26,486 nt of DNA from the NCBI GenBank assembly GCA_027391075.1, contig DAHYHI010000062.1, positions 1-26,486 of the forward strand, read 5' to 3'. Shown here piece after piece: positions 1-7,827 of this stretch; the first letter of the stretch is position 1, and the number at the start of each line of letters is the position of its first letter. This stretch comes from JAJZAM01 sp027391075. Its GTDB lineage: Bacteria; Actinomycetota; Acidimicrobiia; Acidimicrobiales; Palsa-688. Made by a program: the position numbers and the translations under genes. Under the pieces are notes generated by a model. The model was not told the DNA's origin, did no database searches, and saw only the letters and a program-made list of their open reading frames with translations.

Positions 1-36
1 CAGGGCGATGTCGATGACGTAGTCGTTAAGAGTCAT
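1..36 (-). CDS. N-terminal fragment of a minus-strand hypothetical protein
   Basis: Reading the minus strand from an ATG at 36-34 gives twelve open codons, MTLNDYVIDIAL, that run off the left edge of the window in frame. The acidic-then-hydrophobic start looks like the beginning of a small membrane protein, but twelve residues are not enough to assign a family. No convincing Shine-Dalgarno sequence lies directly upstream. The gene would be divergent from the toxin-antitoxin remnant. Low confidence that it is real. Confidence 0.3.
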   Translation of the reverse strand, partial: MTLNDYVIDIAL

Positions 37-474
37 TCCACAATCATCTGCTTTTTTGCTGCCGGCGTCGTCACCCTCAGGGTTGGTTGCTAGGGGGAGA
101 CGCCGGGTCGGGCCTCAACCCCCAGGCTGAGAGTCGCGGCAAGGCTGATCCGTCCTAGCGGCAGGGCATAACCCTGGACGTGGTGGAGAGTTATGAACCC
201 TGACGCACCTGCATACACGCCAGACGCCGAGAGTAGACCGCTGCGCTGGCAGCACCACAAGTGCGAAAATCCACAGACGCCACTCAACTTCGATAGCGTC
301 GCCGAAGCACAGTGCTTGCGACTCGAAGTCATCCCTCGGCCACCAGACAGCTAGGTCCAACCAGGTAGAAACATACCCGAACGCTCCGCGATCCCACGGG
401 CGCTCCCGGTCAAGAGAGAAGCCGTTCCAACGGGGTTGGCGCTAACGAGACCGACACACCGCTCATCAGCGGCG
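37..474. other. Intergenic stretch with no recognisable gene
   Basis: I see no gene here. The two minus-strand open frames between 90 and 360 are Cys/Ser/Gly-rich, have no family resemblance and lack ribosome binding sites. A small hairpin is possible at 459-472 (CCGCT, loop CATC, AGCGG). No tRNA-like cloverleaf or repeat was noticed. Confidence 0.5.
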
Positions 475-504
475 TTGACCGTTGCCACCCAACGGCGCTA
501 CACC
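475..504 (+). promoter_or_regulatory. Possible promoter for the antitoxin gene
   Basis: A TTGACC box (475-480) is separated by 18 bp from TACACC (499-504). This would start transcription near 511, only about 14 nt before the antitoxin ATG and just before its ribosome binding site. It is inferred from sequence alone and is a weak match at the -10. Confidence 0.25.
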
Positions 505-524
505 GTGTGCACAAAGGAGACACA

Positions 525-782
525 ATGGCCAAGGTGAAGAGCATCGGTGTCCGTCAGTTCCGCAACAATGCCAGCACGTACCTCTGTGGCTCGGAGACGA
601 TCGCTGTCAACCGACACGGCGAGGTGATCGGGTTCTACATCTCGCTCGAACGGGACGAGGACGAGGTCCGGCGTGCTGTCGCCCAACTCGGGGCTGCCGT
701 CGGCCAGGTTCTCGAAGAGACCGGCATGACCGAACAGGAGCTGGCACGGGTGTTCGACCTGCGACGGCCCATGCCTGAATGA
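525..782 (+). CDS. Phd/YefM-type antitoxin
   Basis: An 85-residue protein starting MAKVKSIGVRQFRNNASTYL. The N-terminal pattern (short basic start, then V-R-Q-F-R-N-N, a hydrophobic/polar segment and V-x-R-H-G-E-V-I-G-F) is typical of the Phd/YefM antitoxin fold, which binds DNA as a dimer at its own promoter. The C-terminal half is acidic and helical, as expected for the toxin-neutralising tail. The ATG at 525 is preferred over the GTG at 507 because AAAGGAG (513-519) lies at good spacing before it. The stop codon overlaps the following PIN toxin start (ATGA at 779-782), the usual coupled order of antitoxin then toxin. Type II toxin-antitoxin function is inferred from family and context. Confidence 0.8.
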   Translation: MAKVKSIGVRQFRNNASTYLCGSETIAVNRHGEVIGFYISLERDEDEVRRAVAQLGAAVGQVLEETGMTEQELARVFDLRRPMPE

Positions 783-916
783 TCATCGTTGCAGATGCCA
801 GCGTCCTAGTTGGCGAGTTGCTGCGCACCCGGGGGCGTGCCCTCATCCTGCACCCACGGATTCAGCTCGTCGTCGCCGAACACCAGTGGGGTGAGGTGGA
901 GCTGGGGGAGGTATGA
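779..916 (+). pseudogene. Truncated PIN-domain toxin (VapC-like remnant)
   Basis: The frame begins MIIVADASVLVGELLRTRG, the standard opening of a VapC-type PIN RNase with the first metal-binding Asp (residue 6), and continues to an A-E-H-Q-W-G-E-V-E segment that matches the first third of the domain. It then hits TGA at 914, giving 45 residues against the usual 125-140. The later acidic residues of the PIN active site are missing, so the product should not be an active RNase. A run of five Gs (904-908) just before the stop is a plausible indel site. Downstream frames (917-1010) give only weak PIN-like snatches in different frames, so several lesions are likely. The antitoxin upstream looks intact. 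Confidence 0.7.
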
Positions 917-1224
917 GCGAAGGGCTGGCAGCCTCGCAGACCAGTCGAGCTGCTGTCCGAACTGCCTCCCGTTGACGCCCGAAGGCAGATTCCAGGGTTC
1001 GAAAAGAGTACCCTTCGGATGAACCACCGGGAAGCCTTCCTGGCCAGGCTTACATGCCCCTTTGGCGGTGGGCAGCCCGGCCTCGCAGGACGGGGGGATA
1101 TTTTGGGCCACGTCAGCGGCATACCGGTGGCCGGGACTTGCAATATAAGCCCGCTTCGTGCAGGATTGCTACTGCGGCGGAGTATAGGACCGACCCGCCC
1201 GCGCCGGCTGCCGCCCTGGTGCTG
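917..1224. other. Degenerate region behind the toxin remnant
   Basis: No convincing gene is visible. Frames on both strands stay open by GC bias, but none has a ribosome binding site or family signature. The first ~100 bases may be decayed toxin sequence. The rest is downstream of the convergent minus-strand gene ending at 1225. No clear terminator hairpin was found. Confidence 0.4.
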
Positions 1225-2301
1225 CTAGCGGATCACCACGCACTCGAAGTGGGCGAGCCCGGCCCCGCCGCCCGGGCCGCGAAGCCTCACGAAGTTCTCG
1301 GCCCAGGCGTGGTCGAACTCGAAGGTCCGGCCCGACGAATCGACGATCGCCGTCGGGTCTCGGACATCCCAAACTTCGCCTTCCACGTGAAACTCCCCCC
1401 GGTAGACGCCCTGGCCGAGGCGGTCGTCGAAACCGCCGAAGTAACCGCCGCCTTGGCAGTAGACCCATCCCATGTCCTCGAAGGTGTAGGTGCGCTTCCC
1501 GCCCTCCACGTCGGTGAGCTCGAACGAACCTCGACGGACCCGCAGGCCGCCGTCGTAGAACTCAAGCTGGTGTTCTACCGAAGCGACCGGCACCGCCCGG
1601 TCGCCGAGCAGCAGCGCACCCCGCCCTGCGGCCGCACGGCCGCTGGGATCCTCGAAGTAAAAGCCGCTGTGGTCGCCGGCGTGGAAGAGCACCCACTGGC
1701 GGATACCCGGCTTGCGCGACGACGGAGCCGGCGCTCCGTGGCGGGGTCCGCCCCGACCGGGTTGGTAGCCCCACGAGTGGTTACGGAAGAAAGACGACGT
1801 GTCCGGGCGCAGAGCGAAGCGCTCCCCGCCGACGTCGACCCATCCGTCCGCTGTCCCCGCAACCTCGTAGGTGGCGCGTTCTCCCAGGAGGCGACCGTCG
1901 ACACGGGTTTTCTCGATCGGCCCCATGTAGGGCACCCCGACGCTGCGGCACGTTATGTCCAAGGCGATACCGTGGGTGTTGTCCTCAAGGACGAGGCGCA
2001 CGCTGCGGAGCGGTTCGAGCAACTCCAGGCGCAGCGGTCCCACCCGCAGACTGGTCATGTCAGGGCGGAGGCGCCGCGAAAGGCGGATGTTGTACTGGCG
2101 GCCGTCGTGGCGGACACACACGAAGCCGTCCAACACGTCGTTGTTCGCGTATAACCTGACGTTGGAGGCCAAAGCGATCTGGCCGTCAGCGTCGGCGGCG
2201 CAGACGTAATGCCCGTCGTTCCAGGACGGGTCGCTGCCTGATACCCCTGCGAAAGTCTCGGTGATCTGGTGGAACGGGTACTCGTCGAAACCTATAAGCA
2301 C
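1225..2301 (-). CDS. Conserved-looking protein of unknown function (about 358 aa)
   Basis: I cannot assign a function. The protein is soluble, with no signal peptide or membrane helix. It is rich in aromatic and Gly residues and has a repetitive beta-strand pattern (for example G-R-Q-Y-N-I-R-L, S-F-F-R-N-H-S-W-G-Y, Q-W-V-L-F-H, F-E-D-M-G-W-V-Y). This is reminiscent of the lipocalin-like double domain of CrtC (hydroxyneurosporene synthase)/AttH-type proteins; that is an impression, not an assignment. Conserved-type motifs are F-H-Q-I near the N-terminus, SDPSWNDGHYV, and a central FRNHSWGYQ in which His and Trp could be functional. The start is taken as GTG at 2301, because AGGGGG sits 6 nt before it; a TTG at 2334 in frame has no such site. 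It is divergent from the crotonase gene, sharing a 150-bp control region with an operator-like site at 2369-2385. Confidence 0.75.
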   Translation of the reverse strand: MLIGFDEYPFHQITETFAGVSGSDPSWNDGHYVCAADADGQIALASNVRLYANNDVLDGFVCVRHDGRQYNIRLSRRLRPDMTSLRVGPLRLELLEPLRSVRLVLEDNTHGIALDITCRSVGVPYMGPIEKTRVDGRLLGERATYEVAGTADGWVDVGGERFALRPDTSSFFRNHSWGYQPGRGGPRHGAPAPSSRKPGIRQWVLFHAGDHSGFYFEDPSGRAAAGRGALLLGDRAVPVASVEHQLEFYDGGLRVRRGSFELTDVEGGKRTYTFEDMGWVYCQGGGYFGGFDDRLGQGVYRGEFHVEGEVWDVRDPTAIVDSSGRTFEFDHAWAENFVRLRGPGGGAGLAHFECVVIR

Positions 2302-2368
2302 CTCAAACCCCCTGCGCTCGGAAACGTGTGCCAAGACTCAGCTCCGGCGGAGTCCTGGCGCACGTGGC

Positions 2369-2385
2369 ATACTGATCGGTCAATA
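2369..2385. promoter_or_regulatory. Operator-like site A (shared 17-bp motif)
   Basis: ATACTGATCGGTCAATA. Its reverse complement is TATTGACCGATCAGTAT. Site B (11596-11612) matches it at 16 of 17 positions, site C (15880-15896) at 14 of 17 and site D (18878-18894) at 13 of 17. It lies between the divergent starts at 2301 and 2452. The near-palindromic ACCGATCAGT core resembles the operator type used by TetR-family regulators; the binding protein is not in this window. Confidence 0.55.
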
Positions 2386-2451
2386 CGATTATTGTCGGCC
2401 GGTAGTCGTGGTGCCAGTCCCAGGGCCTGACGTGCAAGTAGGGGGAGCTCG

Positions 2452-3297
2452 GTGAGCGAAGAAGTTCTCTTAGTGGACAGTCCAGTCGAGTCGGTGACAC
2501 GCCTGACCCTGAACCGTCCAGAGAAGCGGAACGCCCTGTCAGACGAGTTGCGCCTCGCCCTGTTCGAGGCGCTTCGTGCCGGCGACGCAGACCCAAACGT
2601 GTCGGTCATGATCATCCGGGGTGCCGGCCCCGCTTTCTGCGCCGGCTACGACCTCTCCGGATCCAACCATCCCGTCGAGCGCGCCACCGCCCCGCGCGAT
2701 GGGTGGTGGTCGCGCCACGTCGTCGCCGGCTGGTTCGAGATGTGGGACATGACCACTCCGATCATCGCCCAGGTGCACGGCTGGTGCCTGGCCGGCGGCT
2801 CCGAGCTGGCCGCAGCGTGCGACTTGGTGTACGTGTCCGACGACGCAAAGATCGGCTATCCGCCAGTAAGGCTTATGTCGCCGCCTGACCTCGCCTGGCA
2901 GCCCTGGCTGCTGGGAATGCGCCGGGCCATGGAGGCGCTGCTCACAGGCGACGCCATGAGCGGAGCTGAGGCTGTCGCCGCCGGATTCGCAAACCGGGTC
3001 TATCCCCCCGAGCGTCTCGACGAGGAGGTACTGGCCCAAGCTGAACGGATTTCCAAAGTTCCCGGAGACCTTCTAGCGCTGAACAAAAGGGTCGTCCACC
3101 GGGCCATGGAAGCTGCCGGGATGCGGGCAGGCCTCCGGGCGACCGCCGAGATCCAAGCACTCGGGTTCCACCAGGACTCCTCCCGTCGCTACATGGCTAA
3201 CCTGCGGGGCCGGCCCCTCCGGGAGTCTCTCAACGAGCGGGACGCTCCCTTCTCCGACTACCGAACCGCCAGCGACCAGGACAGCCGGGAAGGCTGA
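2452..3297 (+). CDS. Enoyl-CoA hydratase/isomerase (crotonase) family protein
   Basis: A 281-residue crotonase. N-terminal L-N-R-P-E-K-R-N-A-L-S (19-30), the first oxyanion-hole segment A-F-C-A-G-Y-D-L (61-68) and the second, H-G-W-C-L-A-G-G-S-E-L-A (109-120), are all present, so it should bind an acyl-CoA and stabilise an enolate. Of the two catalytic glutamates of rat crotonase, the first is kept (Glu119 in GSELA), but the second (Glu164, in Q-P-E) is replaced by Pro138 in Y-P-P-V. Simple syn-hydration is therefore doubtful; isomerase, C-C bond-cleaving or other crotonase chemistry is possible. The GTG start has GGGGGAG (2441-2447) upstream. The P450 gene follows after 4 bp, so they are co-transcribed. 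Acyl-CoA substrate unknown. Confidence 0.88.
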   Translation: MSEEVLLVDSPVESVTRLTLNRPEKRNALSDELRLALFEALRAGDADPNVSVMIIRGAGPAFCAGYDLSGSNHPVERATAPRDGWWSRHVVAGWFEMWDMTTPIIAQVHGWCLAGGSELAAACDLVYVSDDAKIGYPPVRLMSPPDLAWQPWLLGMRRAMEALLTGDAMSGAEAVAAGFANRVYPPERLDEEVLAQAERISKVPGDLLALNKRVVHRAMEAAGMRAGLRATAEIQALGFHQDSSRRYMANLRGRPLRESLNERDAPFSDYRTASDQDSREG

Positions 3298-3301
3298 GAA
3301 A

Positions 3302-4621
3302 GTGGCCAGCCGAATCGCTCCCAGCCCCCCGACAGCTGGCTCCTCCAGCCCTTCCACGGCTGGATGCGACCGGCTGTTCGGGCTGGAAGCGGATGCCTTG
3401 GCCTGCCCGTACCCGATCTTCGCCGAGATGCGCTCGACTGCGCCGGTCGCCTGGGTCGACGAGATCGAAGCTTTCGCCGTCACCCGATACGAGGACGTGG
3501 CGTTCGTGCTGCGCCATCCCGAGGACTTCTCCTCTTCGCTGGCGACCGGTCCGGTCCTCGCCCGTCAGATGGCCGACGGCATCGCAGCGTTAGCTGCGCA
3601 CGGAGACGGCTCGCTCCTAGACGTCCTCCGGCGCGTCAAGAGGGGTCGTACCCCCGTCCTTTTAAGCGCCGACCCTCCGCTTCACCGCCGTCAACGCAAC
3701 CTCGTGAACCGCGCTTTCACCCAGCGACGGGTCAAGGAGTACGAACCTATGATCCAAGCGCTGGCCCAGGATCTCGTGTCAGGTTTTGCTGGTGCTGGCG
3801 AGGTCGAAGTGGTCAGCCGTTTCGCCGTCCCGCTGCCACTTTCGGTCATAGCGGACCGGCTCGGGGTGCCAAGGGCCGACATGGGCAAGTTCAAGAAGTG
3901 GTCCGACGACTTCACCGTTGCGATCGGGAACCACCAGCTTTCCCACGCAGAGCTGAAGGCGATGCTCGTCTCCCAAGCGGAGTTCTACGAGTACTTCAAC
4001 GCTATGGTCGAGCAGCGTCGCAAAGACCCCGGTGACGACTTGCTGTCCGAGCTAGCGAACGCACGTCTAGAAGACGGTGACATGCTCGAAGCACCGGAAC
4101 TGCTGGGCATGCTCAACCAGTTCCTAGTGGCGGGCAACGAGACCACGACAAAACTTCTCACGTTCTGCGTCAGACGCCTCGCCGAGGATCCCCTTCTGGC
4201 CGACCGGCTCCGTTCGGACCCCGACGGGTTGGGAGGCTTCGTCGAGGAGATGCTACGCTTGGAGGCGCCGGTGCAAGGGCTGTTCCGTAGCGCTGTACGC
4301 GACGTCACCCTCGCAGGTGTGGCGATACCCGAAGGTTCGTCACTGTGGCTCGCATACGCCTCGGCGAACCACGACGACTCCGTCTTCGAGAATCCCGAAG
4401 TCCTAGATGTCGAGCGGGACCTCAGCCAGCCCCACCTATCCTTCGGTTTCGGCGAGCACTTCTGTCTCGGCGCTGCGCTAGCGCGAGCCGAGGCACGCGC
4501 CGGCCTGCGCGTTCTACTTGGCGCTCTGAGCGACATCGCCCTACACCCGCAGAACAGCTTCGAATACGAGGACAGCTACGTCCTTCACGGCCTCAAAGAG
4601 CTGTGGATCACCTTCCGGTAA
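3302..4621 (+). CDS. Cytochrome P450
   Basis: A 439-residue soluble bacterial P450. The oxygen-activating I-helix motif is V-A-G-N-E-T-T-T (276-283), the K-helix E-x-x-R is E316-M-L-R319, and the haem loop is F-G-F-G-E-H-F-C-L-G (381-390) with Cys388 as the haem ligand. The first ~20 residues are Ser/Pro/Ala-rich and not membrane-like. The family uses two electrons from a ferredoxin and reductase to hydroxylate an unactivated carbon; no redox partner gene is in the window. GTG start, with CCGGGAAGG (3285-3293) at the end of the preceding crotonase gene acting as ribosome binding site. It lies in a run with a crotonase, a PEP-type phosphotransferase and an acyl-CoA dehydrogenase, so the substrate is probably a lipid or terpenoid-like acid or its CoA ester (inference). 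Confidence 0.95.
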   Translation: MASRIAPSPPTAGSSSPSTAGCDRLFGLEADALACPYPIFAEMRSTAPVAWVDEIEAFAVTRYEDVAFVLRHPEDFSSSLATGPVLARQMADGIAALAAHGDGSLLDVLRRVKRGRTPVLLSADPPLHRRQRNLVNRAFTQRRVKEYEPMIQALAQDLVSGFAGAGEVEVVSRFAVPLPLSVIADRLGVPRADMGKFKKWSDDFTVAIGNHQLSHAELKAMLVSQAEFYEYFNAMVEQRRKDPGDDLLSELANARLEDGDMLEAPELLGMLNQFLVAGNETTTKLLTFCVRRLAEDPLLADRLRSDPDGLGGFVEEMLRLEAPVQGLFRSAVRDVTLAGVAIPEGSSLWLAYASANHDDSVFENPEVLDVERDLSQPHLSFGFGEHFCLGAALARAEARAGLRVLLGALSDIALHPQNSFEYEDSYVLHGLKELWITFR

Positions 4622-4651
4622 CGAATTCAAACACCAAGGAGCGGTACGCGA

Positions 4652-6385
4652 ATGGATAGATGGATAACCGACACCCGGTCGGGGACGAGGTTCAAGCTCT
4701 TCACCCGGGCTAACGCCGACGAGGTCGGCCCCGAGCCTTTCAGCCCGCTCGGCTGGAGCTTGGGTTGGGTAAAAGGAAACGGGCCGGGTGCCGCCGACGG
4801 GTTCGTCACTTTCGGCGTCGTCAAGGCGGAAGAGCTGGCGCCCGACCATCAGATCTTTGGAAACTGGGGAGGGTATTTCTACAACTCTGTGTCGCTTTCG
4901 CGGCTTCTGGGTGTGCGAATGCCCGGGGTCAGTGTCGACGCCATCGACAAGGCCTACTTCGGCGACCAGCCGGGGATACCCCCTTACGAACCCGACCCCG
5001 CCGACGAGGACCCCGAACGAAGCGAAGCCCTCGCGGCCACCTTGGCGTGGGTCATGAGCACGGACAGCTGTCCGGCCATGCAAGACCAGATTGAACGAAG
5101 CCGCCGGGTGCGCTCGGAGCGGCCGGATTTCGCCGCTCTCGACGACCACGGACTCGTCGGGTACGCCAGGAGGGTGACCGGTTACATCCGCGAAGCGTGG
5201 GGGCCCTACTGCGAGGTGGTCCTGGCCGCGTCGATCGGTCCGGGGGCGGTCGGCGCTATCTGCGAGGCGCTCGGTAGGGGCTCCGACGCCGTCAAGCTGT
5301 TCACCGGCATCGGCGGCGTCGAATCCGCCGGGGGCTCGATCGCCCTGTGGGATCTCAGCCGGCGGGTTCGCAGCTCCCCAACTCTGAGCGAAGCTTTCGA
5401 CGCCGGCCTGGACGGACTCCTCGGACGTCTGCGAGCGGCAGAGTTCCCCGACGCTTCCAGCTTCGTCGAACACCTCGACGGGGTCCTCGAAGAGTACGGC
5501 CACCGCGGTCCGAACGAGTGGGATCTGAGCTCGCCGTGCTGGGCGACGAACCCGGAGCTCGCCTTGGGCATGGTAGACCGGGTCCGCTTCCAAAGCGACG
5601 ACCACGACCCGAGGCTGGTGTCCGCAAAAGCGTCCGAAGAGCGGCGCCGCATCAGCGCGGAGATCGACACGCTGCTCGAATCCGACCCTGAGACGCAAGC
5701 GACGTTCAACGCAGGTCTGCGCTCGGGAACCCTGTTCTACCAGATGCGCGAAGCCGGCAAGAGCGCTGTCATCCGCCTTCACTACGAGGCAAAAGTCACT
5801 CTCATGGAGCTGGGACGGCGCCTCGCGCAGCGGGGGTATCTGTCCAACCCGGGTGACGTGTTCATGCTCCTCGACCACGAGCTCGAAGAGATCCTAGACG
5901 CACCTTCGGGTTGGGCCGCCAAGCTCGCCGAGAGGCGCCACGCCTTCGGGCGTCTCGCAACCTTGGAACCGCCCTACATAGTCGACTCGCGGGTTGGGCC
6001 GCCTCCCATAGACCAGTGGCCTACCAGGGGCGGAGCGTCCAACCGGAAACTCAGCGTTGGCGACATCCTGCGCGGAGCGGCCGGAGCACCAGGCAAGGTG
6101 TCAGGCACGGCCCGGGTCGTGTTCGACCCGTCCAACAGCGACCTCGAGCCGGGTGACGTCCTGGTCTGCCGGACGACCGACCCGTCCTGGGCTCCCCTCT
6201 TTCTTGCCACGTCGGCTGTCGTCTGCGACGTCGGGGCGGTTGGCAGCCACGCGGCGATAGTCGCCCGCGAGATCGGCGTTCCATGCGCAGTGTCGGTCGT
6301 CGACGCTACGAAGCTCATACCCGACGGGGCAACCATCTCCGTCGACGGCAGCAGCGGTGAGGTGGAGATCCTGTCGCTGCCCTGA
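4652..6385 (+). CDS. PEP-utilising enzyme mobile-domain protein lacking ATP-grasp
   Basis: A 577-residue protein. The C-terminal ~90 residues are the swivelling phosphohistidine domain of PEP synthase, PPDK and rifampin phosphotransferase. They contain D-V-L-V-C-R-T-T-D-P-S-W near 505 and the signature G-A-V-G-S-H-A-A-I-V-A-R-E-I-G-V-P, in which His533 should carry the phosphoryl group. Upstream is a long, mostly helical region with no family name I can give; it occupies the place of the substrate-binding domain of rifampin phosphotransferase. There is no ATP-grasp domain, which in those enzymes charges the histidine, and none is encoded nearby. The protein may need a separate partner (as in two-subunit phenylphosphate synthase) or may have lost kinase activity. 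Ribosome binding site AAGGAG at 4636-4641. It follows the P450 gene by 30 bp. Confidence 0.8.
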   Translation: MDRWITDTRSGTRFKLFTRANADEVGPEPFSPLGWSLGWVKGNGPGAADGFVTFGVVKAEELAPDHQIFGNWGGYFYNSVSLSRLLGVRMPGVSVDAIDKAYFGDQPGIPPYEPDPADEDPERSEALAATLAWVMSTDSCPAMQDQIERSRRVRSERPDFAALDDHGLVGYARRVTGYIREAWGPYCEVVLAASIGPGAVGAICEALGRGSDAVKLFTGIGGVESAGGSIALWDLSRRVRSSPTLSEAFDAGLDGLLGRLRAAEFPDASSFVEHLDGVLEEYGHRGPNEWDLSSPCWATNPELALGMVDRVRFQSDDHDPRLVSAKASEERRRISAEIDTLLESDPETQATFNAGLRSGTLFYQMREAGKSAVIRLHYEAKVTLMELGRRLAQRGYLSNPGDVFMLLDHELEEILDAPSGWAAKLAERRHAFGRLATLEPPYIVDSRVGPPPIDQWPTRGGASNRKLSVGDILRGAAGAPGKVSGTARVVFDPSNSDLEPGDVLVCRTTDPSWAPLFLATSAVVCDVGAVGSHAAIVAREIGVPCAVSVVDATKLIPDGATISVDGSSGEVEILSLP

Positions 6386-6451
6386 GCGCGTCGCTGTCCT
6401 GGGCGGAGCGGACTGTTCGGCGGCCTGGACGGGCGCACCCAGTGCGGCGAC

Positions 6452-6478
6452 TGCTACGGTGCGGCGGTTGCTACGGTG
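6452..6478 (+). repeat. Direct repeat in the acyl-CoA dehydrogenase leader
   Basis: TGCTACGGTG occurs at 6452-6461 and again at 6469-6478, a 17-bp period, about 50 bp before the acyl-CoA dehydrogenase start. Each copy also reads as an extended -10 element (TGn-TAnnnT), so it could be a tandem promoter or a regulator site. The role is not established. Confidence 0.35.
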
Positions 6479-6525
6479 GGGCGGACCTTGCAGCGAAAGG
6501 TCGGCCGGAGGAAAGGACTGCTCGA

Positions 6526-7809
6526 ATGGCTTGGGATTTCTCGACCGAACCGGAGTTCCAGGAGAAGCTCGACTGGGTGGACACATTCTGCCGGGAGGAG
6601 ATCGAACCCCTCGAATACGTGTTCCCCTACGCGGTGCGTTCCAAGGAGCCGAAAGTCAAGGAACTGGTCAAGTCTCTCCAGGACCAGATCAAAGCTCAGG
6701 GTCTTTGGGCGATATTCCTCGACCGCGAGTTGGGTGGCCCCGGGTACGGGCAGCTCAAGCTCGGACTGCTCAACGAGATAATAGGCCGGTACCCGTCGGC
6801 CCCGCAGATGTTCGGCGCTGCCGCACCCGACACCGGCAACATGGAACTGCTCGCCGCGTACGGGACCGACGAGCAGAAGCAGCGTTGGCTCACGCCGATG
6901 CTCAACCAGGAGATCTGGTCTGCGTACTCCATGACCGAACCCCAGGGAGGGTCGGACCCCAACCTGTTCCGCACGCACGCCGTACGCGACGGCGAGGAGT
7001 GGGTGATCAACGGGGAGAAGTGGTTCACCAGCGCCGGGCGGGTCGCTGACATCCTGTTCGTGATGTGCACCAACGGGATGTTCATCGTGCCCCGCGAGAC
7101 GCCCGGCGTGGAGATCATGCCTGAGCCCCGAAACCACAACCACATCGTCTACCGGGACGTGCGTATACCCCTCGACCATCTCCTCGGCCCTGAGGACGGA
7201 GCCAAGGTGCTGGCCCAGCGCCGGCTAGGGGGTGGTCGGATCCACCACGCTATGAGGACACTCGCCCAGTGCAAACTGGCTTTCGACATGATGTGCGAGA
7301 GGGCTCTCAGCCGTCAGTCGCACGGAAAGTTGATCGCCGAGCACCAGATGGTCCAGGACAAGATCGCCGAGTCCTACGCGGCTATCCGGATGCTGCGCCT
7401 GTTCGTGCTGGAGACCGCATGGAAGATCGACAACTCGAGCACGCAGGCTACCCGCACCGACATCGCCGCGGTGAAGTACACGATGGCCAAGGTGCTACGC
7501 GAGGTGTCCTACAACGCCCTGCACATAATGGGATCGCTCGGCACGACCGACCTGACGCCGCTGCAGGCGATGTACGCCGGCGCGCCTACCATGGGGATCG
7601 CCGACGGGGTGGACGAGGTTCACAAAGCGACCGTGGCGCGCAACGTGTTGAAGGACTACCGTCCCCACGAGGGTTACTGGCCTACCGAGTATTTCCCGGC
7701 CAAACGGGAGAAGGCCAGGGCTAAGTTCGAGCCTTTGTTCGAACAAGACCCCGAGTTGCGGTCCATCGCGGACGGCTACGCCCGGTACATGGCGTCCCGG
7801 CGACGCTGA
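6526..7809 (+). CDS. Acyl-CoA dehydrogenase, ACAD10/11-like
   Basis: A 427-residue flavoprotein of the acyl-CoA dehydrogenase family. The FAD/substrate segment A-Y-S-M-T-E-P-Q-G-G-S-D (133-144) and W-V-I-N-G-E-K-W-F (159-167) are clear. The C-terminal catalytic segment reads I-A-D-G-V-D-E-V-H-K-A-T-V-A-R-N (358-373), where medium-chain enzymes have Y-E-G-T-S-Q-I-Q. The usual catalytic Glu is therefore Asp360, and the D-E-V-H motif is typical of the ACAD10/ACAD11 clade (family knowledge, from memory). Members of that clade act with an APH-type kinase on 4-hydroxyacyl-CoA, eliminating phosphate rather than doing plain dehydrogenation. Two APH-type kinase genes converge on this gene, which supports that role. 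The ATG at 6526 is chosen over upstream starts because GGAGGAAAGG (6507-6516) precedes it. Confidence 0.9.
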   Translation: MAWDFSTEPEFQEKLDWVDTFCREEIEPLEYVFPYAVRSKEPKVKELVKSLQDQIKAQGLWAIFLDRELGGPGYGQLKLGLLNEIIGRYPSAPQMFGAAAPDTGNMELLAAYGTDEQKQRWLTPMLNQEIWSAYSMTEPQGGSDPNLFRTHAVRDGEEWVINGEKWFTSAGRVADILFVMCTNGMFIVPRETPGVEIMPEPRNHNHIVYRDVRIPLDHLLGPEDGAKVLAQRRLGGGRIHHAMRTLAQCKLAFDMMCERALSRQSHGKLIAEHQMVQDKIAESYAAIRMLRLFVLETAWKIDNSSTQATRTDIAAVKYTMAKVLREVSYNALHIMGSLGTTDLTPLQAMYAGAPTMGIADGVDEVHKATVARNVLKDYRPHEGYWPTEYFPAKREKARAKFEPLFEQDPELRSIADGYARYMASRRR

Positions 7810-7827
7810 CCCTGCTTTTTCGGCGTT

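Noticed and set aside
90..360. Two overlapping minus-strand open frames in the left intergenic region
   Set aside because: No ribosome binding site, Cys/Ser/Gly-rich random-looking composition, no homology recognised.
1054..2154. A 366-codon plus-strand open frame opposite the minus-strand unknown protein
   Set aside because: It is antisense to a coding frame with clear protein-like motifs, has no ribosome binding site and a low-complexity Ala/Val/Arg composition; a GC-bias shadow.
4541..5878. A 445-codon minus-strand open frame opposite the PEP-type phosphotransferase gene
   Set aside because: Antisense to a recognisable phosphohistidine-domain protein; no family signature of its own.
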